NCBI RefSeq assembly: GCF_014841105.1
Contig: NZ_JACYWE010000003.1
Span: 240,523-304,522, forward strand
Source: Lolliginicoccus lacisalsi
GTDB taxonomy: Bacteria > Actinomycetota > Actinomycetes > Mycobacteriales > Mycobacteriaceae
Reading direction: 5' to 3'
DNA length: 64,000 nucleotides
Shown here: positions 17,154-27,225 of the stretch, piece after piece
Numbering within the stretch: position 1 is the first letter of the stretch
Layout: every line of letters starts with the position of its first letter
Position numbers and translations under genes: made by a program
Notes under the pieces: model-generated
The model's database searches: none
Seen by the model: only the letters and a program-made list of their open reading frames with translations
What the model was told of the DNA's origin: nothing

Positions 17154-18402
17154 GACGGCCTCCGGGGCGCGGTGGCACGGGCAGGGGTGGCACGGGGAAC
17201 CCGCCGGGGCTGGCGGCCCCGGACGGGTCGGGACGGGGATCGGGGGCGGTCGCGTGGCGGGCATCGGGGCGCCGGGTCGTGGCGCGGCGTGCCAGCCACG
17301 GTGCCGAGGCCACGATCGCGGCCGCGACGATGATGGTGAGCATCGCGGCGGTGTCATACCCGGCCGTGGAGAGCCCCCGCACCGTCGCCACGGTCATCAC
17401 CCAGACCAGCGAGATGGGGATGAGGACCTGCCAGCCGAGCCGCATGAACTGGTCGTAGCGCAGGCGTGGCAGGGTGGCGCGCAGCCAGACGAACAGGAAC
17501 AGGAACGCCCACACCTTGAGGGTGAACCACAGCACCGGCCACCAGCCCGTGTTGGCGCCCTCCCAGATCGACAACGGCCAGGGGGCCCGCCATCCGCCGA
17601 GGAACAAGGTGGTGGCGAGGGCGGAGACGGTGACCATGTTGATGTACTCGGCGAGCATGAACATCGCGAACCGCAGCGACGAGTACTCGGTGTGGAACCC
17701 GCCGACGAGCTCGCCCTCCGCCTCGGGCAGGTCGAACGGTGCCCGGTTGGTCTCGCCCACCATCGCGGTGACATAGATCAGGAACGACGGCAGCAGCAGC
17801 ACGATGTACCAGGTGCCTTGCTGGGCGGCGACGATCCCCGAGGTGGACATGGTGCCGGCGAGCACGAACACCGCCACGAACGACAAACCCATCGCGATCT
17901 CGTAGGAGATCACCTGGGCGGTGGCGCGCAGCCCGCCGAGCAGCGGGTATGTCGATCCCGAGGACCAGCCGGCGAGCACGATGCCATACACCCCGACCGA
18001 GGTGACGGCGATGATGTAGAGCACGGCGACGGGTAGGTCGGTCAGTTGCAGCGGCGTAGTGGTGCCGAGGATCGAGACGACCGGGCCGAAGGGGATGACG
18101 GCGAATGCGAGGATCGCCGCGGCGAGCGCGATGACCGGAGCGAGGAAGTACACGGGCTTGTCGGCCTGCGTGGGGAAGATGCCTTCCTTGAGCGCGAGCT
18201 TGATGCCGTCGGCGAGGCTCTGCAGGATCCCTCGCGGACCGACCCGGTTCGGGCCGATGCGCATCTGCATCCAGGCGATGATCTTGCGCTCGACCAACAC
18301 CATGAACAGCGCGGTCAGCAGCAGGAACAGGAACACTGCCAGGGATTTCGCGACGACTAGCCACAAGGGATCCTGGCCGAACATGCTGAGGTCCGCGCTC
18401 AC
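17146..18402 (-). CDS. nuoH: NADH dehydrogenase I subunit H
   Basis: This 418-residue membrane subunit with eight core helices forms much of the quinone chamber where the peripheral arm meets the membrane arm. Landmarks are [20 protein letters not shown] near 37-56, [21 protein letters not shown] near 205-225 (the conserved acidic quinone-site loop), and [15 protein letters not shown]. The last 50 residues are a Pro/Arg-rich extension absent from enterobacterial NuoH but usual in actinobacteria. The GTG start at 18402 overlaps the nuoG stop by four bases. Confidence 0.95.
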   Translation of the reverse strand: MSADLSMFGQDPLWLVVAKSLAVFLFLLLTALFMVLVERKIIAWMQMRIGPNRVGPRGILQSLADGIKLALKEGIFPTQADKPVYFLAPVIALAAAILAFAVIPFGPVVSILGTTTPLQLTDLPVAVLYIIAVTSVGVYGIVLAGWSSGSTYPLLGGLRATAQVISYEIAMGLSFVAVFVLAGTMSTSGIVAAQQGTWYIVLLLPSFLIYVTAMVGETNRAPFDLPEAEGELVGGFHTEYSSLRFAMFMLAEYINMVTVSALATTLFLGGWRAPWPLSIWEGANTGWWPVLWFTLKVWAFLFLFVWLRATLPRLRYDQFMRLGWQVLIPISLVWVMTVATVRGLSTAGYDTAAMLTIIVAAAIVASAPWLARRATTRRPDARHATAPDPRPDPSGAASPGGFPVPPLPVPPRPGGRHE

Positions 18403-20806
18403 GGTCCCACCTCCGCGCGGGCCAGCCGAACCCGGTCACCGGGCAGGGCGTGCAGCTCGGCGTGGAGGTGGCTGCCCGGGGAGCAGGTGGGGACCCAGGC
18501 CACGGCGTCGGGCATGTCCGTGATGCGCAGCGGCAGCGTGATTGCCCCGTGCGGGGTGCTCACCCGGATGGGGTCCCCGTCGGAGGCCCCGAGCTGGTGA
18601 GCGGTAGCGGCGGAGAGGCGCGCGACAGCGGGATGGGCGGTGCCGGCGAGGTGCGGCTCGCCGTCCTGCATGCGGCCGTCGTCGAGCAGCAGGTGCCAGC
18701 TCGCGAGGATCGCCTCGCCCGGTGCGGCGGTGCCTTCTGCACGGCGCGGCGCCGGGGCGACGGGCTCTTCCCGACCACCGTGCCACGGCGCCAGGGCATC
18801 AAGCTCGGTACGCACCGCGATCGTGGTAGCCAGGCCGAGGGGGCGCCGCATGGTGGCAGCGAGCGCATCGACGATCCGATGGTCGGGCAGCATGCCGGTA
18901 TCGCGCAGCGCGGCCCCGAAGCCGCGCGGGCGGCCCTCCCAGGTGAGGAAGGTGCCTGCTTTCTCCGCGACCACGGCGCTGGGCAGCACCACATCGGCCC
19001 TGGCGGTGACGGCGCTGTGGCGGATCTCGATGCTCGCGACGAACCCGGCCCGGTCGATCGCGCTGAGCGCCGCGGCGGGATCAGGCAGGTCATGCGGATC
19101 GACACCGCCGACGAGCAGGCCATGCAGCGTGCCGCGCGCGGCCGCGTCCAGGATGCCGCTGGTGTCGCGGCCCGCCTCGCGCGGCAGGTCCGGTACTTTC
19201 CACAGCCCAGCGACGGCGCGGCGGGCGTCGGGGTCGGCCACGGGATGCCCGGCGGGCAGCAGCCCCGGCAGGGCGCCCGCCTCGAGCGCGCCACGTTCCC
19301 CGGCGCGGCGCGGGACCCACGCGAGGATCGCTCCGGTCTCGTCGGCGAGCCGCTCCGCGGCGGTGAGGGCTCCTGGGATGGCGGCGGCGCGCTCACCGAC
19401 GAGGATGACCGCGCCGGGCTGCCGCAGCTGGGCCCCGGCAGCGCCACCCCGGCCGAGCTCGGCGAGGGTCGCGGCCTCGTCACCGGGGATGGTGGGCAGC
19501 AGCGTGCCGGACAGCTTGCGCAGGCCCGGCGAGGCGAACGGGGCGATCGAGAAGACGGGCAGCCCGCGGGCGCGCGCGTTGCGGCGCAGCCGCAGGAACA
19601 CGATCGGGGATTCCTCCTCGGGCTCGTGCGCCACGAGCAGCACGGCCGGGGCGGCATCGAGGTCGGCATAGCTGGCCGTGCCGATGCCCGCGATGCGCCG
19701 CGCGAGGAAACCCGCTTCCTCCCGCGAGTGCGGCCGTGCGCGCATGTCGATGTCGTTGGTGCCGAGCACGAGCCGGGCGAGCTTGCTGTAGGCGTAGGCA
19801 TCCTCGATAGTGGCCCGCCCGCCCACGAGCACCCCGGCTGGCCCGGCGGCGAGTCCCCGCGCGGCCACGGCGAGCGCCTCCGGCCAGGACGCCTCGTGCA
19901 GTTCCCCGTCGCTGCCGCGCACCAGGGGGCTCGTGATGCGATCGGCCTCGGTGGCGTAGGTGAACGCGAACCGGCCCTTGTCGCAGTTCCATTCCTCATT
20001 GACGTCCGGGTCATCCCCGGCGAGGCGGCGCATCACGGTGCCGCGGCGATGATCGGTCCGCTGGGCGCAGCCACTCGCGCAGTGCTCGCACACGCTGGGG
20101 GTGGACACCAGGTCATAGGGACGCGCCCGGAAGCGGTAGGTGGCGCTGGTGAGCGCCCCGACGGGGCAGATCTGGATGGTATTGCCGGAGAAGTAGGAGT
20201 CGAAGGGCTCCTCGGTGCTGATGCCAACCTGCTGCTGGGAGCCGCGCTCCACCATATCGATCAGTGGGTCCCCGGCGATCTGCTGCGCGAAGCGGGTGCA
20301 GCGCGCGCACAGCACGCACCGCTCGCGGTCGAGCAGCACCTGCTCGGACAACGGGATCGGCTTGGGGAAGGTGCGCTTGGTGCCGGTGAAGCGCGTCTCG
20401 GAGCGGCCAGCGGACAGGGCCTGGTTCTGCAGCGGGCACTCGCCGCCCTTGTCGCATACCGGGCAGTCGAGGGGATGATTGATCAGGAGCAGCTCCATCA
20501 CGCCGCGCTGCGCCGAGGCGGCCTCCACCGAGGAGTGCTGGGTGTGGACGACCATGCCGTCGGTAACCGGCATCGTGCAGGACGCGACGGGCTTGCGCTG
20601 GCCCTCCACCTCAACGATGCACTGCCGGCACGCGCCCGCCGGGTCGAGCAACGGGTGGTCGCAGAACCGGGGGATCGCGACGCCCATCTGCTCGGCGGCC
20701 CGGATGATCAGCGTGCCCGGCGGCACATCCACGCCTGTGCCGTCGATGGTGACGTGCACGAGACCCGGGTCGCGGGTGCTGGTCTCCTCGTTGGTCCTGG
20801 CATGGG

Positions 20807-20810
<4 letters not shown>
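18399..20810 (-). CDS. nuoG: NADH dehydrogenase I subunit G
   Basis: This 803-residue iron-sulphur subunit of the peripheral arm starts with a plant-type [2Fe-2S] ferredoxin domain ([15 protein letters not shown], about 45-59). A second domain has [13 protein letters not shown] and [10 protein letters not shown] for [4Fe-4S] clusters. [11 protein letters not shown] near 235 is the extra cluster site. A molybdopterin-oxidoreductase-like region without a cofactor site follows. The C-terminal 500 residues are poorly conserved and Ala/Arg/Gly-rich, as usual. The ATG at 20810 overlaps the nuoF stop by four bases. The open frame to 21089 continues into nuoF and is not used. Confidence 0.95.
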
Positions 20811-22137
<1,327 letters not shown>

Positions 22138-22141
<4 letters not shown>

Positions 22142-22854
22142 CGCTCGTCTCCTCCGTCGCGGCGCGCGGCACGCAATCCCGCGAGGGTGGGGGCCCCGGG
22201 GCGGGGCGCCTCGACCGTGCCGGGCTGCTCGTCATCGAATCCCGCGAGGATCCGGGCGGCCTGCTTGAACGTGCACAGCGTGGCGCCGCGCGGGGGCGTC
22301 ACGGTCTCCCCGGAGCGCAGCGCGTCGACGAGCTCGCGCGCCGATGCGGGGGTCTGGTTGTCGAGGAACTCCCAGTTGACCATCACCACGGGCGCGTAGT
22401 CGCAGGCCGCGTTGCACTCCACATGCTCGAGGGTGACCATCCCGTCCGGCGTGGTCCCGCCGTGGTCGACGCCGAGGTGCTCGCGCAGTGCCTCGTGGAT
22501 CGCGTCGCCGCCCATCACCGCGCACAGCGTGTTCGTGCACACCCCGACGAGGTACTCGCCGGTAGGGGCGCGGCGGAACATGCTGTAGAACGTCGCCACC
22601 GCCATCACCTCGGCCTCGGTGAGCCCGAGCGCGCGTGCGCAGAACCCGATGCCGGCGGGAGTGAGGTGGCCGTCCTCGGACTGCACGAGGTGCAGCAGCG
22701 GGATCAGCCCGGAACGGGCCTGGGGGTAGCGGGAGATGAGGGTAGCGGCGTCGCGCTCGAGGCGCTGCTCGGTCTCGGCCGGATAGGTGGTGGGCCCGGG
22801 CAGGTCGATGGCGGGACGCTGGCCGAGGGGCAAGAGGATCGGATCGGAGCTCAT
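22138..22854 (-). CDS. nuoE: NADH dehydrogenase I subunit E
   Basis: This 238-residue thioredoxin-fold subunit carries the off-path [2Fe-2S] cluster N1a. The four ligands fit CTNTLC (about 105-110) and [18 protein letters not shown] (about 144-161). It is longer than enterobacterial NuoE because of extensions at both ends; the last 55 residues are Arg/Pro-rich and probably flexible. The ATG at 22854 overlaps the nuoD stop by four bases. The open frame to 23253 is a shadow of nuoD. Confidence 0.95.
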
Positions 22855-24161
22855 CGGTCCACGCCCCCCATCACGGGGTCGATGCTCGCCACGGAGGCGA
22901 TCACGTCGGCGACCATGCCGCCCTCGCACATCGCCGAGACGGCCTGCAGGTTGGTGAACGACGGGTCGCGGTAGTGCACCCGGTAGGGGCGGGTGCCGCC
23001 GTCGGAGACCATGTGCACGCCGAGCTCGCCGCGCGGTGACTCGACCGCGATGTAGGTCTGGCCGGGCGGGACGCGGAAGCCTTCGGTGACGAGCTTGAAG
23101 TGGTGGATCAGCGATTCCATGTCGTCGCCCATGATGGTGCGGATGTGCTCCAGCGAGTTGCCGAGCCCATCGCGGCCGAGCGATAGCTGGGCGGGCCAGG
23201 CGATCTTCTTGTCCGCCACCATCACTGGCCCGGGCCGCAGCTTGTCCAGGCACTGCTCGACGATCTTCAGCGACTCGTTCATCTCGTTGACGCGGATCAG
23301 GTAGCGGCCGTAGCAGTCGCAGCCATTCTCGGTCATGACGTCGAACTCGTAGTCCTCGTAGCCGCAGTAGGGCTGTGATTTGCGCAGGTCATGGGGCAGC
23401 CCGGTGGCGCGCAGGACGGGCCCGGTCATGCCCAGCGCCATGCAACCGGCCAGGTCGAGGTAGCCGATGCCGACGGTGCGCGACCGCCAGATCGGATTGT
23501 CGTTGAGCAGCAGCTCGAGGTCCCGCAAGCGCCCGGGCAGGACGCGCAGCAGCTCGCGGACCTTCTCCACCGCGTCGTCGGGCAGGTCCGCCACCACGCC
23601 GCCGGGGCGGATGTACGCGTGGTTCATGCGCAGGCCCGTGATGTGCTCGAACACCTCGAGGATGAGCTCGCGCTCGCGGAAGCTGTACAGCATCGGGGAC
23701 ATCGCGCCGAGCTCGAGCCCGCCGGTGCCGAGCGCCACGAGGTGCGAGGAGATGCGGTTGAGCTCCATGAGCATCACGCGGATCACGCTGGCCCGCTCCG
23801 GGATGTCGTCCTCGATGCCGAGGAGCCGCTCCACGCCCAGGCAGTACGCCGTCTCGTTGAAGAACGGCGACAGGTAGTCCATGCGGGTGACGAACGTGAC
23901 TCCCTGCGTCCAGGTGCGATGCTCCAGGTTCTTCTCGATGCCCGTGTGCAGGTAGCCGATGCCGCAGCGCGCCTCGGTGACGGTCTCGCCCTCGATCTCG
24001 AGGATCAGCCGCAGCACGCCATGGGTGGACGGATGCTGCGGACCCATGTTGACGACGATCCGCTCGCCGCCCGCGTCGTTGACGGCCTCGACGATGTCAT
24101 CCCAATCCTGCCCGGCGGCCACGTGCACCGATTCGCCATCCGTCATGAAGCCATCCGTCAT
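22851..24161 (-). CDS. nuoD: NADH dehydrogenase I subunit D
   Basis: This 436-residue 49-kDa-type subunit, with NuoB, forms the quinone-reduction site. Landmarks are [20 protein letters not shown] near 39-58 (conserved His of the quinone site), [16 protein letters not shown] near 70-85 and [15 protein letters not shown] near 230. The start is a short tandem duplication, [13 protein letters not shown] at 24161 overlaps the nuoC stop by four bases and is chosen, but the second ATG at 24146 is also usable. NuoD is a separate gene here, not fused to NuoC. Confidence 0.95.
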   Translation of the reverse strand: MTDGFMTDGESVHVAAGQDWDDIVEAVNDAGGERIVVNMGPQHPSTHGVLRLILEIEGETVTEARCGIGYLHTGIEKNLEHRTWTQGVTFVTRMDYLSPFFNETAYCLGVERLLGIEDDIPERASVIRVMLMELNRISSHLVALGTGGLELGAMSPMLYSFRERELILEVFEHITGLRMNHAYIRPGGVVADLPDDAVEKVRELLRVLPGRLRDLELLLNDNPIWRSRTVGIGYLDLAGCMALGMTGPVLRATGLPHDLRKSQPYCGYEDYEFDVMTENGCDCYGRYLIRVNEMNESLKIVEQCLDKLRPGPVMVADKKIAWPAQLSLGRDGLGNSLEHIRTIMGDDMESLIHHFKLVTEGFRVPPGQTYIAVESPRGELGVHMVSDGGTRPYRVHYRDPSFTNLQAVSAMCEGGMVADVIASVASIDPVMGGVDR

Positions 24162-24826
24162 GAATACGCCCTCCGCTCGTCCGGCGGCGGGATCGTCGCG
24201 CCCTTGTACTCGATCGGCACGCCACCGAGCGGATAGTCCTTGCGCTGCGGATGGCCCTCCCAGTCGTCGGGCATCTCGATGCGCACCAGGTCCGGATGGC
24301 CCTCGAACACGATGCCGAAGAAGTCGTAGGTCTCGCGCTCGTGCCAGTCGCACGTCGGATACACCGCGGTCACCGACGGGATGCGCGGATCCGCGTCGGG
24401 GGCCGCCACCTCCAGCCGCAGCCGACGGTTGTGCGTGATCGACAGCAGCGGGTACACAGCGTGCAGCTCGCGGCCCGCGTCCTCCGGATAGTGCACCCCG
24501 CTCACCCCGAGGCTCAGCTCGAACCGCAGCGCCGGGTCATCGCGCAGCGCGCGCGCCACCACCGGCAAGTGCTCGCGGCGCACCTCCAGCGACAGCTCCC
24601 CGTGATCGGTATCCACCCGCTCCACAGCATCGGCGAGCGCCACCTCATGCTCCGACAGTGCTGCCTCGAGGGCGTCGATGGCCTCGTCGAACCAGCCGCC
24701 ATACGGGCGCTGGGCGCCACCGGGCAGTTCCACCGTCCGTTCGAGCCGCCCGTAGCCCGACGTATCGCCGCTGCCGCGCGCGCCGAACATGCCACGCAGG
24801 GAACGGATCCGCTCGCCGCCGCTCAT
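24158..24826 (-). CDS. nuoC: NADH dehydrogenase I subunit C
   Basis: This 222-residue 30-kDa-type subunit of the complex I peripheral arm supports NuoD and carries no cofactor. The signature [21 protein letters not shown] (ERExxDxFGIxFxGHPxLxRI) occurs near 167-187, followed by [15 protein letters not shown]. The first 45 residues vary between species. The ATG at 24826 overlaps the nuoB stop by four bases, which rules out the upstream extension of the open frame to 25093. Confidence 0.95.
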   Translation of the reverse strand: MSGGERIRSLRGMFGARGSGDTSGYGRLERTVELPGGAQRPYGGWFDEAIDALEAALSEHEVALADAVERVDTDHGELSLEVRREHLPVVARALRDDPALRFELSLGVSGVHYPEDAGRELHAVYPLLSITHNRRLRLEVAAPDADPRIPSVTAVYPTCDWHERETYDFFGIVFEGHPDLVRIEMPDDWEGHPQRKDYPLGGVPIEYKGATIPPPDERRAYS

Positions 24827-25377
24827 CGAAGCATCCCCTTCAGCTCGATCAGCGGCTTCTGGGCCATCGCGGCCTGCTCCGCCGCCCGGACCGCCTCGGC
24901 CCTGTTCGACCCCAGCGGCATGTCGCCGATCTTGTCGTGCAGCGCGATGATCGCGTGCAGCAGCATCTCGGGGCGCGGCGGGCAGCCCGGCAGGTAGATA
25001 TCGACGGGCACGACGTGGTCCACGCCCTGAACGATCGCGTAGTTGTTGAACATCCCGCCCGATGACGCGCACACACCCATCGCGAGCACCCACTTCGGCT
25101 CGACCATCTGGTCATACACCTGGCGCAGCACGGGGGCCATCTTCTGGCTCACCCGCCCAGCCACGATCATCAGGTCGGCCTGCCGCGGCGACGCGCGGAA
25201 CGCCTCCATCCCGAAGCGGGCGATATCGAACTTGCCGCCCGAGGTGGCCATCATCTCGATCGCGCAGCACGCCAGCCCGAACGTCGCCGGCCACAACGAG
25301 CCCTTGCGGGCATACCCCGCGGCCCGCTCGACCGTGGTCAGCAGGAACCCGCCCGGAACCTTCTCCTCCAAGCCCAT
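24823..25377 (-). CDS. nuoB: NADH dehydrogenase I subunit B
   Basis: This 184-residue subunit carries the terminal [4Fe-4S] cluster N2 that reduces quinone. Ligands are the adjacent pair in [10 protein letters not shown] (about 34-43), the cysteine in [13 protein letters not shown] (about 99-111) and the one in [12 protein letters not shown] (about 129-140). The ATG at 25377 begins 25 bases after the nuoA stop, the largest gap inside the operon. Confidence 0.97.
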   Translation of the reverse strand: MGLEEKVPGGFLLTTVERAAGYARKGSLWPATFGLACCAIEMMATSGGKFDIARFGMEAFRASPRQADLMIVAGRVSQKMAPVLRQVYDQMVEPKWVLAMGVCASSGGMFNNYAIVQGVDHVVPVDIYLPGCPPRPEMLLHAIIALHDKIGDMPLGSNRAEAVRAAEQAAMAQKPLIELKGMLR

Positions 25378-25401
25378 GCGCCGTACCTCCTCTTGCTCCC
25401 G

Positions 25402-25767
25402 CTAGTCCCAGCTGAGCCCGCCGCGCCGCCACTCGTACACATAAGCGACCGACACGTTGACCAGGAACAATCCCATCGCGGCGAGGCCGAACAAGCCCAG
25501 CTCATCGAAGTGGACCGCCCACGGGTACAGGAACACGATCTCCACGCCGAAGATGATGAAGAGCATCGCCGTCAGGTAGTACTTCACCGAGAACCGGCCA
25601 CGGCCTGGCATTGCCGGGGGCGGCACGGGCTCGATGCCGCACTCGTAGGCCTCGAGCTTCGCCTGATTGCGGCGGCTCGGGCCCAGCAGCGAGCCCATGG
25701 CCGCGGAGACCAACGCGAATGCCGCCGCTATCGCGCCCAGGACGAGGATCGGGACCAGCGTGCCCAT
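25402..25767 (-). CDS. nuoA: NADH dehydrogenase I subunit A
   Basis: This 121-residue, three-helix membrane subunit at the junction of the two arms is the first gene of the complex I operon. The loop motif KLEAYECGIEPVPPP (about 37-51) contains the conserved Cys and Glu near the quinone chamber, and FDVEIVFLYPW is represented by IFGVEIVFLYPWAV (about 71-84). GGGGAG lies about eight bases before the ATG. In M. tuberculosis the same operon is also preceded by a receiver-type regulator gene. Confidence 0.95.
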   Translation of the reverse strand: MGTLVPILVLGAIAAAFALVSAAMGSLLGPSRRNQAKLEAYECGIEPVPPPAMPGRGRFSVKYYLTAMLFIIFGVEIVFLYPWAVHFDELGLFGLAAMGLFLVNVSVAYVYEWRRGGLSWD

Positions 25768-25971
25768 GTGCCTGAACTCCCCTCGCCGCGAGCCTGGCTC
25801 CCCGGTAGTGCCGCACCGGCATCACCACGGATTGTGATCTAGCTCTCAGGGTAGCCGTCAAGGCGGTGACCCTGCATGCTTTTGCGACGGGCGCTTGCCA
25901 TGGCGTGTCACCGACCTTGTTCGCCCACAGCAGGATTGGCGCACGAGGAACCCGGAAGTGCCGCGCGTGGC
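25768..25971 (-). promoter_or_regulatory. Upstream region of the nuo operon
   Basis: This 204-base gap between the receiver gene and nuoA must hold the operon promoter unless the two are co-transcribed. TACCCT (minus strand, about 25847-25852) fits an actinobacterial -10 box, but no convincing -35 was seen. Nothing else is recognisable. Confidence 0.35.
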
Positions 25972-26400
25972 TTAGCTGGCGCCGACCCCGGTGCGCGCTT
26001 CCACTAGCTCAACGGCCAGCTGCGACAGCTCGAACGGATCCACCGGCAGCGGCACCGCGCCATCCGCCCCCGACCAGCGCGCCAGCCAGCGATCGTCGCG
26101 GCGGCCGAGCAGCACGATGATCGGCGGGCACTGCGTGATCTCATCACGCAACTGCCGGGCCAGCCCCATCCCGCCCAGGGGCGCCGTCTCGCCATCGGCG
26201 ATCACCAGATCGATCATCCCGCGCTCCACCCCGGCCACCGCGGCGTCGGCCGTCGCCACCTCCACGTGCTCGGTCGCGGCGGACCCGGGCAGCAACCGGG
26301 GGCCCAGCGCCGCGCGGGCTCGGTCGCGGATCGAGCGATCGTCGCTGTAGAGCAGAACGCGCGGACCCGGGGACGAGGATTCGGAAGTGGTAGGGATCAC
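25972..26400 (-). CDS. Receiver-only response-regulator-like protein next to nuo
   Basis: This 142-residue single CheY-like receiver domain has no output domain. The acidic pair is YSDD, the likely phospho-acceptor is the Asp in LVIADGE. However, the conserved Thr/Ser is replaced by Leu (IIVLLGRR) and the conserved Lys by Leu (VPLPVDP). It corresponds in position and sequence to the M. tuberculosis gene Rv3143 upstream of nuoA (from memory). A role in controlling complex I or its expression is suggested by location only. The GTG at 26400 is chosen because a TAGGCT box lies seven bases upstream, implying a leaderless message. The frame is open to 26541. Confidence 0.75.
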   Translation of the reverse strand: MIPTTSESSSPGPRVLLYSDDRSIRDRARAALGPRLLPGSAATEHVEVATADAAVAGVERGMIDLVIADGETAPLGGMGLARQLRDEITQCPPIIVLLGRRDDRWLARWSGADGAVPLPVDPFELSQLAVELVEARTGVGAS

Positions 26401-26413
26401 AATCACGAGCCTA
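26398..26413 (-). promoter_or_regulatory. Leaderless promoter of the receiver gene
   Basis: TAGGCT (26408-26413, minus strand) lies seven bases before the GTG at 26400, so transcription should begin at or next to the start codon. The same box and spacing occur at metB. Confidence 0.6.
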
Positions 26414-26555
26414 ATGCTTCGCCGCTCACGGCGTGCCGCCACATTGGGGGGCAAACCTCCGCTAAGGTAACGCTCTGATAACGGTTCCTTTTCCATACCC
26501 GGGCCCGATCGCGCACCACACCAGCGATCCGGTCCCGTCACCCGGAGGTCAACTC

Positions 26556-27104
26556 TTGCGCTCCCGCCGCCACGCCAGTCCCCGCCGTGCCCTCATCGCC
26601 GCCGGTGCCATCCTCATCGGCACCATGGCACCGTTCGTCGCAGCAGGCGGCGCAACCGCGCAATCCCTGCCCTTCGACACCGGCTCCGCGGGATTCGGGC
26701 AAGCCGTTTCCCTTCCCTGGGCCGCGCAGCCCGCGGTCGGCGTCCTCACCTCCGGATATGGTCCCCGCTGGGGGCGCTTCCACGAAGGCGTCGACATCGC
26801 CGCCCCCATCGGTACCCCCGTCTTCGCCGCCGGGCCAGGCGTTGTCACCGACGTCGGCCCCGCCAGCGGCTTCGGCCAATGGGTCCGCATCCGTCACCTC
26901 GACGGCACCGTCACCGTCTACGGCCACATCGACCGGTACTTCGTCGCACCCGGCCAGCCCGTATTCGCCGGCCAGCAGATCGCCACCGTCGGCAACCGCG
27001 GCCACTCCACCGGCCCGCACCTCCACTTCGAGGTCCGCGACCCTCTCGGCCGCTCCATGGACCCCCAGGGCTGGCTCATCTCCCGGGCACTGCCGACGTA
27101 CTGA
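26556..27104 (+). CDS. Secreted M23 (LytM-type) peptidase
   Basis: This 182-residue exported peptidase has a signal peptide (twin-arginine-like RSRRHASPRR followed by a hydrophobic core, cleavage near GATAQ). The M23 zinc-peptidase domain covers about 60-180: FHEGVDIAAP (His and Asp ligands), VYGHIDRY, and PHLHFEV (catalytic and ligand His). Such enzymes cut peptidoglycan cross-bridges or stem peptides, here outside the membrane. All metal ligands are present, so activity is plausible. It starts with TTG, supported by GGAGGT six bases upstream. It is divergent from the receiver gene and stands alone. Confidence 0.88.
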   Translation: MRSRRHASPRRALIAAGAILIGTMAPFVAAGGATAQSLPFDTGSAGFGQAVSLPWAAQPAVGVLTSGYGPRWGRFHEGVDIAAPIGTPVFAAGPGVVTDVGPASGFGQWVRIRHLDGTVTVYGHIDRYFVAPGQPVFAGQQIATVGNRGHSTGPHLHFEVRDPLGRSMDPQGWLISRALPTY

Positions 27105-27159
27105 TCGGCGGGGGGGCTCGGTGGGCTGGCTGTTGCCCGCTCCCAGCCACCGCGCCCTC

Positions 27160-27200
27160 AGTGGAAACTTTCCCCGCTCCCACCGGGAAAGGTTTCCACT
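27160..27200. terminator. Hairpin between convergent peptidase and CAR genes
   Basis: AGTGGAAACTTTCCC (27160-27174) pairs with GGGAAAGGTTTCCACT (27185-27200) with one bulge, and ten bases form the loop. It lies between two converging genes and can serve both strands. Confidence 0.7.
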
Positions 27201-27225
27201 AGCGGGCGGGGCACCGCGAGAGCCA

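Noticed and set aside
24146-24161. Frameshift or fusion between nuoC and nuoD
   Set aside because: The repeated MTDGF at the nuoD start is a short in-frame duplication. Both genes are complete and overlap by four bases as elsewhere in the operon.
26414-26555. Cyclic-di-AMP (ydaO-type) riboswitch before the secreted M23 peptidase gene
   Set aside because: Such switches often precede cell-wall hydrolase genes in actinobacteria, but the gap is short and the conserved blocks of that RNA were not found. It contains only candidate -10 boxes such as TAAGGT at 26463.
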